Positions 1-10,949 of a DNA stretch of 64,000 nucleotides are shown piece by piece (position 1 is the stretch's first letter; each line of letters starts with the position of its first letter). The translations under genes and the position numbers were made by a program. The DNA comes from Nageia nagi (Eukaryota; Pinophyta). The stretch is from positions 184,078,001 to 184,142,000 of the forward strand of contig JBITNC010000001.1 of NCBI GenBank assembly GCA_050084985.1, given 5' to 3'. The notes under the pieces were generated by a model. That model did no database searches, had not been told where the DNA came from, and saw only the letters and a list, made by a program, of their open reading frames with translations.

Positions 1-985
1 ACAAAAAGGGTACATCTTTTCTTGGTGGACTTAAGATAGGAGAAGATAATAAATATCTTTTAATTTCATCGAATGCATCTTATTGCTCTTTGCCCCAATG
101 ATATTCTACTCCCTTTTTTAATAATTTTGTAAATGGTTTACATTTATCAGAAAGTTGAGCTTTAAACCTTCTAATGGCTTGTAACTTGCCCTATAAACTT
201 TGTAATTGTTTTAGATTTGCAGGAGATGGCATGTCTACTACTACCTTCACTTTACTAGGATCTATTTCAATTCCTCGTCGGGACACAATAAATCCTAATA
301 ACTTTCCTAAAGTTACACCAAAAACACTTTTTTTTTGGATTTAATCTTACTTTATGTTCTAATAATCTATCTAAGACTTTAATTAGGTCTTTTCCATGAT
401 CTACTTGATATTTAGATCTAACCAACAAATCATCGACATAATCTTCTACTATGTCATGCATATAATCATGGAATATATAAGTCATAGCCCTTTGTTAAGT
501 TGCCTTGGCATTTTTAATTCCAAAAGGCATAACTTTATAATAAAAAGTACCCCAAGGAGTTATAAAAGCTATTTTATGTTGATCTTCAGTAGCTATTTTT
601 ATTTGATTATAACCAGAAAACCTATCCATTAATGATAACATATCATGTCCTGCTGTCGAGTCTACCAAACTATCAATGCTAGGTAAAGGAAAATCATTTT
701 TAGGACAAGCTTTGTTAAGATCATAAAAATCTATGCATATTCTTATTTTTCCACTTTTTTTTTCACAGGTACCATATTAGATATCCAATTTGAGTAATCT
801 ATAGGTTGTATGAATTTAGCTTCTAATAATTTTTAGAGTTCTTCTTTTACCATTAATGCTATAGTAGGATGCATTTTACGTAATTTTTGTTTAATAGGTT
901 TAGCATCAGGCTTTAATGCTAAATCATGTACTACTAATGTAGGATCTATTCCAGGCATGTCTGCATATGACCATGCGAATACTTT
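1..985 (-). pseudogene. Ty3/gypsy pol relic: reverse transcriptase and start of RNase H, open at left edge
   Basis: Read on the minus strand this is the reverse transcriptase of a Ty3/gypsy retrotransposon, the enzyme that copies element RNA into DNA. Seen directly: a fingers motif with GKIRICIDFYDLNKACPK near 700-760, a palm motif DRFSGYNQIKI near 620, the MPFGIKNA phrase near 515 and an intact catalytic YVDD box near 440-450 (VEDYVDDLLVRSK). Downstream, below 300, are the LGKLLGF-type thumb and the start of the RNase H connection, which run off the window. Frameshifts and stops break the reading frame, for example near 490 and near 760. It follows the gag-protease frame at 989-4921 in a different frame. 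The rest of pol and the 3' LTR should lie beyond position 1. The family assignment is secure; the exact lineage (Tat or Athila-like) is inferred. Confidence 0.85.
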
Positions 986-988
986 TTC

Positions 989-2053
989 TCATTCTTTTAA
1001 TAAGGTTATGATTTCTTCTTGTTCATTTTTAGTGAGGTTTTCTCCTAATTGAATAATTTTAGGATTTTGAGGACCACTACTAATATTTATTTCTAAGACT
1101 TTTTTAGTAAGCATATACGACCCTTCTTCTAATTGATTTGGTACTGGTATCCAGCCATTATCGTTAACACTATATTCTTCATCATATTCTTGAGTTTGTT
1201 CATTCATGCATACTTGATTTTCATAGGAACCAAATATGTGATCTACGTTTTTGAATTCATGTATCGAAGGATTAGATGATATAAGAGAGAAATCAGCAAT
1301 TACTTCGTCTGTAGAAGTATTGGCTATTATTTTGATTAAATTTTGATTTTCGTTAACTTTATCTATTTGTTCATTATTTTGATCTTCAATGTCATTCTCT
1401 TTTATTGTAACCATATTTATCGATGGTATATCTGAATATGGACTGATTGATGATTTGACATTTTTATTCATTAATATAGTTGATAAATTAGGAGATGGTA
1501 AGATCACTTTATTTGGATCAAAAATTAAATTACAATGTGAATAAGGATCTAGATCTTTAAACACACAATGAACTTTATCTTTGTAGATGTATTTTAAACA
1601 TCCATGATAAGTTGATGGAACACATTGCATTTCTCTAATCCATGGGCATCCTAAAAGAACGTTGTATTGTATAATATTTCCTTCAATTATATGTAATAAA
1701 GTTTGAACGATTTTAGCCCCTACTGTAATCGGTAGCACTATTGATCCTAAGGTTGAACACATTGCATCAATAAACGGCCTAATCTGTAAAGAAGGAGCTA
1801 AAATAAGTGAATCTGATAAATTCAAATTTTTGTATGCAGCATCTAAAATTATATTTATAGCCGAACCTTCATCTATCAAAATTATTTTAAATAATTTCCC
1901 ATCTACTTTACCTATTATATGTAAAGGTGGATCAAGTCTGCCTGGTCCATCGTTATTTAATTTTTCTTGTTCGTAGAAGGTGATGCTAGGTTGTTGAGAT
2001 ATCCTCAAAATTTCAACTATTGAACTAAAATTATCGGGGTTACTAATATTCAC
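989..2053 (-). pseudogene. Ty3/gypsy aspartic protease region of the left element
   Basis: This 354-codon open stretch is the protease section of the gag-pol polyprotein. A retropepsin-like segment begins around residue 50: hydrophobic strand, then LIDEGSAINII, which stands where the active-site D-S/T-G motif is expected. A second conserved piece, YNVLLGCPWIREM, matches the ILG-x-PWL strand of the retropepsin fold. The C-terminal half is acidic and low in conservation and leads toward the RT. It sits in the same reading frame as the gag pieces at 2255-4921, separated only by stop codons, so it is one polyprotein broken by point mutations. Whether the variant active site was ever functional cannot be told from sequence. 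Confidence 0.75.
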
Positions 2054-2254
2054 TTGAATTTCTTATAGAATTTGATTCATAGCCTCCCTATAACTTTCAG
2101 ACTATTGTAATAATTCAAATAAGGTCATCTTAACTGGAGATAATTTTAATTATCATTGAAGAGCACCTTTTATCGAAACTTTAGGTTGTTGCAGAGGAGG
2201 TATAGTTTGTATATTAATTGGGTTTGATATCGATTGATTTTTTCATGGATTATC

Positions 2255-4921
2255 CTATTTATTTTGATATTGTTGAGCTCTTGTAGCTATACCAATCATA
2301 TGTATTGAATCATCTATAGTTCCTATAAATGGTATATCCTTATTATTCCATGTATAGTTCATTTGGTTTGGGATGGTTGCTACATTGTTAGCCTGATGTG
2401 AAGGTAAGGGGTTTTGATATATCCCTAAATTTTGATTCGAAGGCACAACAGGATTATCCACATCTATTTTTCGACTATCTATCAAGTCTTGAATTTTATG
2501 TTGTAAAGTTCGACATCTATTTGTATTATGTCCTTTTTGCCTATGATAAGCACAAAATTCATTTTCCTTATACTATTTGCTTCCTTTAGCATTAGGATTT
2601 TTAGGTTTTATATTAGGTAATCTAATCATACCATTATCACATAATTTTTTAAGTATTTTGGCTAATGGTTTTGATAATGGGGTAAAATTTCTTTTAGGCT
2701 TAGGTTCAACATTTTCTTTGATTTTTGAAGCTTGACCAGAATCCTCTGTCATAGCTATTTGATTATTTTGTGGTTGTTTAGTACTATTTTCATATTGATT
2801 ACCCTTTTTGTATTCTTTTTTCTTGAGCTTTAGTTCTCCATCTTGAATTTTAACTCTTTCTATAACTACTGCTTGAGCAATAGCTTCTTCAAAAGTTTTA
2901 TGTTGTTGAATTTGGAGAACACTGGCTATTGGTCTTAAACAACTTTGACTAAATAATTTAACCAATTCCTCTTGTGGTATTGTATAAGGCATACTAGTGA
3001 GTATAGCCCGCCATCTTGAGATGTAATCTTGTATAGTTTCATCAGGAAATTGTTGCAATCTTGTAAGATCAGTAATTGAAGATCTTTCTTTAATATTGAT
3101 TCTAAAATGTTCAAGAAATTGATTAGCCAATTGTTCAAACGTATATAAACTATGCATAGGTAAACTATTATACCAATCTAAAGCTTGGCCTGCGAGTGTC
3201 ATAGAAAATATATGTAACATTAATGAGTCATCATTGGCTATTTGATAACTAGAAAATGTAAATTTTCTCAAATGTTCTTTGGGGTCTTCTCTTCCTTTAA
3301 ATGACTCTATTTTTGGAAATTCAAACCTATATGGTAGTTTCTTTTTTGGAACACTTGGATGAATAGGTTCATTGCAAATATTCTTGTAATTTAACTTTTG
3401 AAGTCCTTGAACATTCATTTCTCGATTTATAAAATCCTTCATAAAGTCTTCTAATTCTTTATCAGTTCTACAACCTTGAGTGTGTCTATGATATCTTCGA
3501 GTATTCAGATCCTTTTTCGAAATTGATATTGAAATGTAAGACTCATAGTCAGAAGGAAACTCTGACGGTGGTGGAGGCAATATTTTAAGAGGTGAATGTC
3601 ATTGCAAAATAGGGATTTTATGAGGTTTTTGGGATATACCTTTTCCATATAAATCTTTTCCTTTATAGTCAGGTTGTCTTATTTGATTTCGGGTTTGTTC
3701 AACCCAGCTTTTAATAGAATCTTGCTTTTGTTTATCATATAATTTTTGAAGTTCTAGTTCCTTATCCATTTCCTTTTGTAATAAAATGGTTGTCTCTCTA
3801 TCCATCGCTTCTTGTTTGTCTAAGTAAGGATCTTGATATCTTTGTATTTGACTTCCTTCAGGATTTTCCGATTTCAAATTCTTTATTTTTTTACATTCAT
3901 CCCACTGTCTTTGTTTTTCTTTCTCCATACGTAGATATTGTTCCCTTTTTATTTTTTCATTCTCTAATTCTTTAAGTTGTAATTCTTATAAACGAAGTTG
4001 AATCTCATGCTCTTTATGAAGTCTTTTCTTTTCTTGTTCCAAGAACTCATTTCTTTCTTTGTTTACTTGTTCTTGTTCTATGAATTTCCTTTTATCTCTA
4101 AGAAGTTTATCTTCCATTTCTTTTAATTTATTCTCTTATTCTTGAATTTTAATGAATTCATCAACTTCCTTTAGAAGATATTGCATCTCCATGGCCTTTT
4201 TAATATCACTAGCATATATTTTCGTGAATTTTTGATCAACTTTTATTTTACATAATTATCATTCTTTTAGTTCTTCATAAGAATGTATCTCTTCTATTTT
4301 GTACTTAGATGTCCTTCTATGTAATCCTCCCTTTGAAGAATAAGATTTCTCCATTTGCTTCATTGAAGGAGCTCCTTGGGATAAATTACTCGTAGGTATT
4401 GATATTTCATTTTTTCCTAATTCGAGAGATTTATGAGAAAAAGGAGATCTCTCTTTTCAGATTAAAGAACTAACCTTTCGACCATCGGATAATAGACGAA
4501 TGACTCTTTCATATTTAGCTTTATATGGCTCAGTCTCTGGTACCGCTATGGTTTTGGCCCAAGATTTATCCTCATCAATTTCTAAGTTATCATGCCTATG
4601 ATTTAGTTTTTCAAAATCTCCTAGTAAACTAGAAGATGTCTTAGGAATATTCCTATAATTAGCTAGGCGATGACAAATTTCAATTAACTCTTCATCTAAC
4701 ACTTGCATTCTAGCCTTGGTAATAGGATCTTCTATACTTTATCTTTGCAATCTAGATTGATCATAACCCCAATCCCAATCTTTACTTTCATAACGGACTA
4801 CCCGTGGATCTGATTCATCTAAAGGAGGTGGCCTCCTAACCAAATACTCTATCAAATCCATATTGTCTGAATCTATTTCTTGTATTTCAAATGTGTGTTC
4901 TCGCATTTTCTTAGCGGTCAT
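2255..4921 (-). pseudogene. Ty3/gypsy gag of the left element, stop-interrupted
   Basis: This is the nucleocapsid/capsid precursor of the left element. The N-terminal third (4921 to about 3600) is rich in E, K, Q and R and would form coiled coil; it includes segments at 4739-4921, 4457-4708 and 3599-3928. The capsid core (retrotransposon gag family) lies in 2573-3580, with the typical FKGREDPKEHLRKF entry motif, LAGQALDWYNSLP and FLEHFRIN phrases. The C-terminal part at 2255-2485 is N/Q-rich and leads into the protease. All five open pieces, and the protease beyond them, share one net reading frame, so decay here is mainly by stop-creating substitutions. No convincing zinc knuckle was seen. 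Confidence 0.8.
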
Positions 4922-5605
4922 ACTTCTAGTTTGAACTATTTTTAGATATCATAAACAAGCATCATCAAAAAGAAACTCTATTTTTATCTTTTATATTATA
5001 TTTTCGAGAAAATAATTTAATGCACAAACAACCTATATGCAAACCTACTTTTAATGATATGATTATCTTCTTTAACTTTTTCACATATTTTAATGTATGA
5101 ATTAAATGAACGATATGGGTTGTTTATTTTTAATCTTTTTAATTTTCCTAGTTTGTTTTGACTAGTCAAGTGTTAAGCAAGGTAGGTTGGGTAATTCTAA
5201 TGTTTACAACTTTCTATGGCTTTTGGCTTGGTTCTAGATGAGTCTCCTTTTTTGACTCCTACCTAAAGGAAAGTTACCTTGGGCATCACCTCCAAGTGTA
5301 ACTGGCTCTATGGCTTCAAGTGTGTTATGTCGGTGGTTACAAATAAGTAAGAATTAATGGTTGGTAGTGACATCCAACTCGTTAATGTTCAATTATTCCT
5401 TTAAGGCCTTATGAAGTGCATTTAAATAAGTAAAATACATTTATGCATACTACCCTCCCAAACATTCATGTCCATTTACTTATCTTATCTTAATGTGATG
5501 CAATCAAAGTTTATTTTAAGTGAATCTTGACCTTAATAAACCTCATTGTTCTTTTTAATTATAAAGTGATTCATTATCCAACCTCTTAACGATGTTCATT
5601 AACTC

Positions 5606-6190
5606 CTTCCAGTTGTGGAAGTTTTATATGTGATAAATTCCCTCTTCTTACTAGTCACATATCTCTTCAACCTCCAATGGAGTGGTAAGGGCAGACCTCT
5701 TTAAGAGTGTTAATGTGAAGTATATTTCCAAATAATATGTGAATAAATTTTACCTCTTTCACTTAACTTATTTCTGATCACTTAGGATCGCTTGAAGCAC
5801 AAAAGTGAGAGCATACTTTGTTAAGTGAAAGTACTTAGTGTATTCGAATCCCTCCAATTCATTAACCTTTTAATATGATTTACACTACCCAAAACTCGAT
5901 TTATTTTCCTTAAGTTCATTTCTTTTAATGTGATTCATTTACCCCTTCCAATTGTGGAAGTATTATGTGTAGTAAATTACCTCCTCTTACTAGTCACATA
6001 TCCCTTCGACCTCCAATGGAGTGGTAAGGGCAAACTTGGTGAGAGGTCATTATGTGTGAGTAAATTAACCAAATTAATGATAGTTTGAATGTGAAAGAAA
6101 AGAAAAATTAATTACTCCTTCTTATCCGGTCTATTCTGGTCACCTTAGATCGCATGAAGCGCAAAGGGAGAGCATAAGTAGACAAGATAA
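5606..6190. repeat. Two-copy direct repeat, about 339-bp period
   Basis: Segments beginning at about 5606 and 5945 align over the phrases CCTTCCA(G/A)TTGTGGAAG, TACTAGTCACATAT and CCTCCAATGGAGTGGTAAGG. They then diverge through AT-rich sequence and align again near 5788 and 6150 (GATCGC-TGAAGC). The copies differ by substitutions and small indels, so the duplication is old. Confidence 0.6.
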
Positions 6191-6417
6191 AAAGTATTAA
6201 TGTGTACGTACCCTTCACCCAAAACATGAAAATAAATACATGAAATTTTACATAAAATAAATTAATAAAAAATGCATTTAACCTTTTCTACCCATTCTTA
6301 TATGCATTCTAGGCAAAGGAATCACATTCAAAAGCATCCTTCCATTTTGACAACATATTATATATTTTATTTTATTTTTTTAGAAATAAGAAAAAGAGAC
6401 AAAATGACCTGGAATAT

Positions 6418-6565
6418 GAGTCATCGATGTTTAGACAAAGGTTGCTGGTGTTTATTCTGAGTCATCGGCATCTGATTCCAATCACTGGTGTTTAGTTTGG
6501 ATTACTTTATAAATCATTGGCATTCCTTCTGAGTCATCGACATCTGATTACAGTCGTTGGCATTT
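6418..6565. repeat. Cluster of about seven degenerate CG-centred motifs in the leader of the left element
   Basis: Phrases such as GTCATCGATGTT, GTTGCTGGTGTT, GTCATCGGCATCTG, ATCACTGGTG, ATCATTGGCATT and GTCATCGACATCTG recur every 17-25 bp. They are imperfectly self-complementary and stand out against an AT-rich background. Function is unknown. Confidence 0.45.
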
Positions 6566-6694
6566 CTGTAATAGATTTTCTAAAATGCATAGAATGCAAA
6601 ATTTGAAGTTAGTATATGGAGAAATTCAAATAAAACAGATAACAGAAAGGTAAAATCATTTTAAAATAAAAAACCTCCCTATCAATAACGGAAG

Positions 6695-6713
6695 GGCCCT
6701 CCTTCTAGTGCCA
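6695..6713 (-). other. Primer-binding site of the left element
   Basis: On the minus strand, TGGCACTAGAAGGAGGG follows the LTR end after three bases. A PBS starting with TGG (pairing with the CCA end of a tRNA) next to an LTR is the expected layout. The tRNA species was not identified. Confidence 0.6.
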
Positions 6714-7130
6714 GAATGTTGTAGTGAAAATAGAGCTAGAATGTAGAATAACATGAAATACAAATTATTCTTAAATCTTCACTGAACCTCAAATTATGTA
6801 AAATAGATAAACATGTTGTAATTGTAAAATGATATTGATTTTCAGTTCAAACTACAATTTGCCCTTGGAAGGGACTTTTACAAATGCCATTTGCCAAAAT
6901 AAGAGTATTAGATCTCCATTGTTTTTGATTTGCTTGCTCTCCTTGATATGAACAACCTGTGAATCCTACACACATGCAAAAGACAATAACATCAAAGCAT
7001 CCATGTATGACATGAATTGAATTGAAACTAGCATAAAACAATAAAAGGCATGAGCTCACAAGATTTTGGCAGCATTACCCTACTTCAAAAATGGGTCAAG
7101 ATTCTCTCTTTTTTACTTTGTATTAGCTTG

Positions 7131-7140
7131 TATTTATAGA
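7131..7140 (-). promoter_or_regulatory. TATA-like box of the left-element LTR
   Basis: Minus-strand TCTATAAATA inside the LTR, in the right orientation to drive the gag-pol transcript running leftward. Confidence 0.4.
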
Positions 7141-7284
7141 TTTTGGGTGAGATGTTCAAAGGCTGGTAAGAGGAAGTGAAAAGCCATTGTATGTTGTAAC
7201 TGACCCTCTCTATCCACATCATCTTAGAAAGTTGAAACATTTCAACTTTCTCTCACTGCTTTGGTTTCTTGTTCGGCTATTATA

Positions 7285-7365
7285 GAGTCACCGACGATTG
7301 CCATATGAACATCGACGATCGCCTCAAAACATCGATGACTGTCTTGGGTCACTGGTGACTGGCTT
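7285..7365. repeat. CG-centred motif cluster in the left-element LTR
   Basis: Four related phrases (GTCACCGACGATTGCC, GAACATCGACGATCGCC, AACATCGATGACTGTC, GTCACTGGTGACTGG) follow each other at roughly 20-bp spacing. They resemble the motif triplets in element A (for example AACATCGACGGTCT at about 12677), although the two LTRs are otherwise unrelated. Confidence 0.45.
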
Positions 7366-7565
7366 TCAATTTTGTGACAATATTAAAATGACCGCCTAAT
7401 AGCCAATTTTACCTAAAAAGAGTAATGTGACCACCCATTTTGCATGTACTTGATAGGGGCTATCCAATAATATAGTTTTTATACCTATTTTATATTGTTG
7501 CGAAGAGTTATGATTATTTCAATGTTTACTAGTTAAAAAGGGGACATTTTTAGGTGTCTATAACA

Positions 7566-8543
7566 CCTAAAAGAGATATACAATATGAAATTCAATTACA
7601 TCCTAATGTAACACTTCCTAATATTGGCTTATATAGATAATCTATCATGGAAAGTGAAGAAATTGAGAAGCAAGTCAGGGAATTGTTAGATTAAGGAGTT
7701 ATTAGGCCTAACACCTCACCATGTGGTTCTCCTATTATTATAATTCCAAACAAATATGGAACTTGGCATATGTGTGTGGATTACAAGGCATTAAACAAAA
7801 TCATAGTTAAAAATAGATATCCATTACCACATATTGATGATTTAATGGACCAATTGCAAAAAGCTAGACTCTTTAAAAAATTTGATTTAAGGAGTGGTTA
7901 TCATCAAGTATGGGTTAAAGAGGAGGATGTTTAAAAAATTAATTTTAAAACTAAACAAGGTTTTTTTGAGTGGTTGGTTTAACCATTTGGTTTATACAAT
8001 GCTCTTGCTACTTTTACAAAAGTGATGAATAAGGTTTTGATATGTTTTATTGATGATTTTGTTATTATGTATCTAGATGATATTCTTATTTACAAAAATG
8101 ATTGGAATGATCATGTAGTGCACATTCGTAAAGTATTTGAATTTTTAATGCAAGCTAAACTCTATTTGAAAATGTCCAAGTGTGATTTTTTCAAGAAAAA
8201 TTTAATCTATCTAGACCACATTACAGGTGAAGGCCAACCGAAGATAGATCTTACCAAAGTAGAGACTGTGGTGAAATGGCCTACTCCCACTAATGTGATA
8301 GAAATAAGGAGTTTTCTTCGAGCTATGCAATATTTACACAAGTTTATTGCTAATTTTTATTTTATGGCTTCTCCTCTCCAATTACAGGGAAGAATCATGG
8401 ATTTCACTAGGAAGAAAAAGAACAACATGCTTTTGATTTGCTTAAGAATAAAATCAATAATGCTCCAGTTCTTACTTTGGCTAATATTCAAAATTTCTTG
8501 AAATTGAAATTGATAAAAGTGATTATGCTATAGGTGTAGTTTT
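7566..8543 (+). pseudogene. Ty3/gypsy reverse transcriptase of the interrupted host element
   Basis: Plus-strand gypsy pol starting mid-gene with KRDIQYEIQLHP. It reads through the RT domain with intervening stops: TWHMCVDYKALNKI near 7770, the FDLRSGYHQV palm near 7885, and an intact YLDD catalytic box (VIMYLDDILIY) near 8070. A thumb region follows (IKSFL-type, near 8300), then RNase H starting at DKSDYAIGVV near 8515. The RNase H is cut at 8543 by a solo LTR. The longest open piece is 8022-8501. The upstream gag and protease are missing because the left-element LTR ends exactly where this sequence begins. They should therefore lie beyond the left element if that element inserted here. Confidence 0.85.
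8539..8543. repeat. TSD copy (left) of the solo LTR
   Basis: GTTTT here matches GTTTT at 8990-8994 on the other side of the solo LTR. Confidence 0.8.
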
Positions 8544-8989
8544 TGTTGGAAATTATAATGAATTATTGTGTAATATCTCTCTTTAATGTAAACCCACAAT
8601 GTAAATCCACTTAATGCTTAAAGTATCTCTAGATACCTTAAATCATTAAGGGAATAAATAGAGAAAAAGCTTTAACCTTACTCTTGAGTAAAAGCATAGT
8701 TAAAGAGTGGATTTCATATTATAAATAGAGGGTTAACCTCCCTTTAATGGTACTTGTAGAGTTATAGAAATGCTCTTGTAGGAGCTTTGTAGAAGAATTC
8801 TTGAGAATGTGTAGAATAGTTCTCTTGTGAGAAGTAATAGAAGAGATGGTTCAAAGTGGATGTAGTCATAAGAGTTGGAGGAACCACTATACATTGTATG
8901 TTCTTATTTGTGTGAATGATTTATTCTTAGTTAGATTTTTTGGAAAAGCTACAAAAGATCTCAATTTATGAAATTCTTCAATTCCATCA
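8544..8989. mobile_element. Solo LTR, probably Ty1/copia, with perfect 5-bp TSD
   Basis: A 446-bp block begins TGTTGGAAAT and ends TTCCATCA, flanked by GTTTT at 8539-8543 and GTTTT at 8990-8994. Removing it and one TSD copy rejoins the RNase H reading of the host gypsy element. A TATA-like TATAAATAGAGG lies near 8733. There is no internal region, so this is the product of LTR-LTR recombination. The copia assignment rests on size and terminal sequence, in particular the GAATTC-ATCA style ending. Confidence 0.85.
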
Positions 8990-9119
8990 GTTTTTCTATA
9001 GGAAAGACATCTGGTTTGTTATCATTCAAAGATATTTATGCTGTGGTAAGAAACTATCCCACCTATGATAAAGAGTTATTTGCATTAGTTCAAAGTGTGA
9101 AAAATAGAAACACTATTTG
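8990..9119 (+). pseudogene. RNase H fragment of the interrupted host gypsy element
   Basis: This 130-bp stretch lies between two insertions. It reads ERHLVCYHSKIF, then after a frameshift AVVRNYPTYDKELFALVQSVK, which is the C-terminal half of the Ty3/gypsy RNase H. The last five bases (ATTTG, 9115-9119) are the left target-site copy of element A. The reading resumes at 17824 with the phrase LVGKKIIIHTNH. Confidence 0.8.
9115..9119. repeat. TSD copy (left) of element A
   Basis: ATTTG, identical to 17824-17828. Joining the flanks restores a continuous RNase H phrase of the host gypsy element. Confidence 0.9.
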
Positions 9120-9974
9120 TGTTTACAAATAAAAATTGAGCATGTAAATAAATAAATAGAGAAATATCTACAAACTCAATATTATCTGTATACTAGCTAC
9201 GGATAGCGATTTATTCTAGATATCAATGAACAACATAACCAATTCAGCAGTGTACTTGTACCAACCAAGACTGTGATTCATGTACTTACCTCACGGAACG
9301 TACCTGACAACGAAGGATGTAGATATTGGCAATGTAGTAATGATAAGCTACCTTTTCCACAATGTTGTGACCTGCAAGGATGTGAAAAGAGGATCGCAGG
9401 TGGTCCGTTTCAGTAGTATTAGAGTGCCGGCAATGTTCTTCCATTCACAAAGGAGCACCGATGGCCCTAGCTTGATAGCTTTGACCTCTTGATTAGGTCC
9501 AGATCTTCAGTATAGATATCTCATATTGTAGTGTAATATCAGAATTGATCGCATATGTCAGGAGAGCTCGCGTAAGGAAGCACACAAACCACAGCCTTGT
9601 AGGCGGTACCAAGAGATACCTTAAGGGGTAGCCACTTACAAGACCATACGTGGGATCATGTGTATCCTTGTTGTTGTGGACTTACTATTAGATCCCTTAT
9701 TTATATAGATAATAGATAATACCACCCATAGGTCGGTGTGCATCCACATAAATAAGGTTAATTCACAAGATTTAATATAAACACATCAATAAACAAGATA
9801 ACCCATGCAATATTCAAGATAAACCATGCAATATTCAAGGTAAACCATACAATATCCATATTCAAGCCAAACATTGATATTATCATTTTAATCCATTCAA
9901 GACATATAGTTAGGCCAAGCATATTTCATTAATTTATTGATTTAAAAACATAAATTCATTTTTATGTGTTAACA
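9120..9974 (-). mobile_element. 3' LTR of element A
   Basis: 855 bp, beginning TGTTTACAAAT and ending ATGTGTTAACA. It aligns to 16969-17823 without gaps. Hand alignment gives 34 differences, of which 32 are transitions. A leftward TATA-like box (plus-strand TTATATA) is at 9701-9707. A triplet of GC-rich near-palindromes occupies 9391-9466 and holds many of the differences. Confidence 0.9.
9391..9466. repeat. Motif triplet in the left LTR of element A
   Basis: Three GC-rich near-palindromes, GGATCGCAGGTGGTCC (9391), GTGCCGGCAATGTTC (9424) and GCACCGATGGCCC (9454), at 33- and 30-bp spacing. Confidence 0.55.
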
Positions 9975-9990
9975 GATGCCCCACTTTGGA
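9975..9990 (-). other. Polypurine tract of element A
   Basis: The minus strand reads AAAGTGGGGCATC directly before the 3' LTR. This is the expected purine-rich primer for plus-strand DNA synthesis. Confidence 0.7.
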
Positions 9991-10239
9991 TGTGAAATCG
10001 AAAGAATCATGAGGTGACTTGAGATTTTACATTCAAAGTAAAACATAATATCACAGCAAATAATTTTGATAAGCAATGATGAACACTAACCATTCCAAAC
10101 TTAGACAACATCATGATAAAGCTTATAGGTTAAGAAAACTCCCTTTGATATTTACCTTGGGCATGCTTGCCCCTTACGTTTTGCTATAGAAGGTGATAGC
10201 CTGATATGTCTGATAATCTGATAAGCTGATAATCTTGCC

Positions 10240-10470
10240 GTAATGCTGATGACCCAAGACAACACACTTGACAACCCACATGACAATGACAAGACAGATA
10301 ACTTGACCACACATGTTGACCGGATGACAACTTGACAAGACCACATCACAAGACAAAACATGACAACACATATGACAACTCACAAGACAAGACATGATAA
10401 CACACATGATCAACTCACAAGACAAGACATGATAACACATGACAACACAAGATAACCAAAACCATACACA
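10240..10470. repeat. Low-complexity array of ACATGATAACAC / CAAGACAAGAC phrases in element A
   Basis: Short imperfect units built from ATGACAACAC, AACTCACAAGACAAGAC and ATGATAACACA repeat about every 20-45 bp. The sequence is made of CA, GA and TA steps and has no supported coding capacity. It is the first of three arrays between the 3' LTR and the PMD gene. Confidence 0.6.
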
Positions 10471-10473
10471 GGG

Positions 10474-10940
10474 GAGAGCTAAGTTCTGCACAACTCGACC
10501 TTTGCACCAAGAGGTGTACCGCAGTTACGTACGAACTGAACTCTGCAAAATAATGATAAGCTGATATGTGAGAGCTAAGTTCCATACAACTCTTCACACC
10601 AAGTTGCATAAGAACTGAACTCCACAAAACAATGATAAGCTGATGTATGAAGCTAAGTTCCACACAACTGAGCCTTCGCACCAAGAGGTGTACTCCAGTT
10701 GCATGAGAATCAAACTCCACAGAATAATGATAAGCTGATGTATGAGAGCTAAGTTCCACACAATTGAGCCTTCGCACTAAGAGGTGTACTCCAGTTGCAT
10801 GAGAACCAAACTCCGTAGAACAGTGATAAGCTGATGTATGAGAGCTAAGTTCCACACAATTGAGCCTTCGCACCAAGAGGTGTACTCCAATTGCATGAGA
10901 ATCAAACTCTGCAGAATAATGATAAACTGATGAAGCTGAT
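10474..10940. repeat. 96-bp tandem repeat array in element A
   Basis: Units starting GAGAGCTAAGTTC lie at 10474, 10570, about 10648 (a shortened unit), 10744 and 10840, giving a 96-bp period with one 78-bp unit. Each unit contains GCACCAAGAGGTGTA and ends AATGATAAGCTGATGTAT. The copies differ at a few positions only. The AT-GATAAGCTGA ending is shared with the next array, which suggests a common origin. Confidence 0.8.
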
Positions 10941-10949
10941 ACTCCACCA

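Larger units (their letters stand above)
4922..6694 (-). other. 5' UTR of the left element, with internal direct repeats
   Basis: Between the primer-binding site and the gag start there is no supported gene. A unit starting with CCTTCCAGTTGTGGAAG at about 5606 recurs at about 5945 (CCTTCCAATTGTGGAAG), a spacing near 339 bp. Both copies continue with a shared phrase around ACTAGTCACATAT and CCTCCAATGGAGTGGTAAGG, and later with a GATCGC(T/A)TGAAGC-CAAA phrase (near 5788 and 6150). This looks like a two-copy tandem duplication within the leader. A cluster of CG-centred degenerate motifs lies at 6418-6565. Confidence 0.55.
6717..7565 (-). mobile_element. 5' LTR of the left Ty3/gypsy element
   Basis: The 849-bp block begins TGTTGTAGTG and ends TCTATAACA, giving TGTT/AACA inverted ends. 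The left end abuts the PBS. The right end abuts the first codons of a different, plus-strand gypsy pol (next base 7566), so it marks an insertion junction. A minus-strand TATA-like box (TCTATAAATA) lies at 7131-7140. CG-centred motifs recur at 7285-7365. The partner LTR lies outside the window, so the right boundary rests on terminal bases and the pol junction only. Confidence 0.65.
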
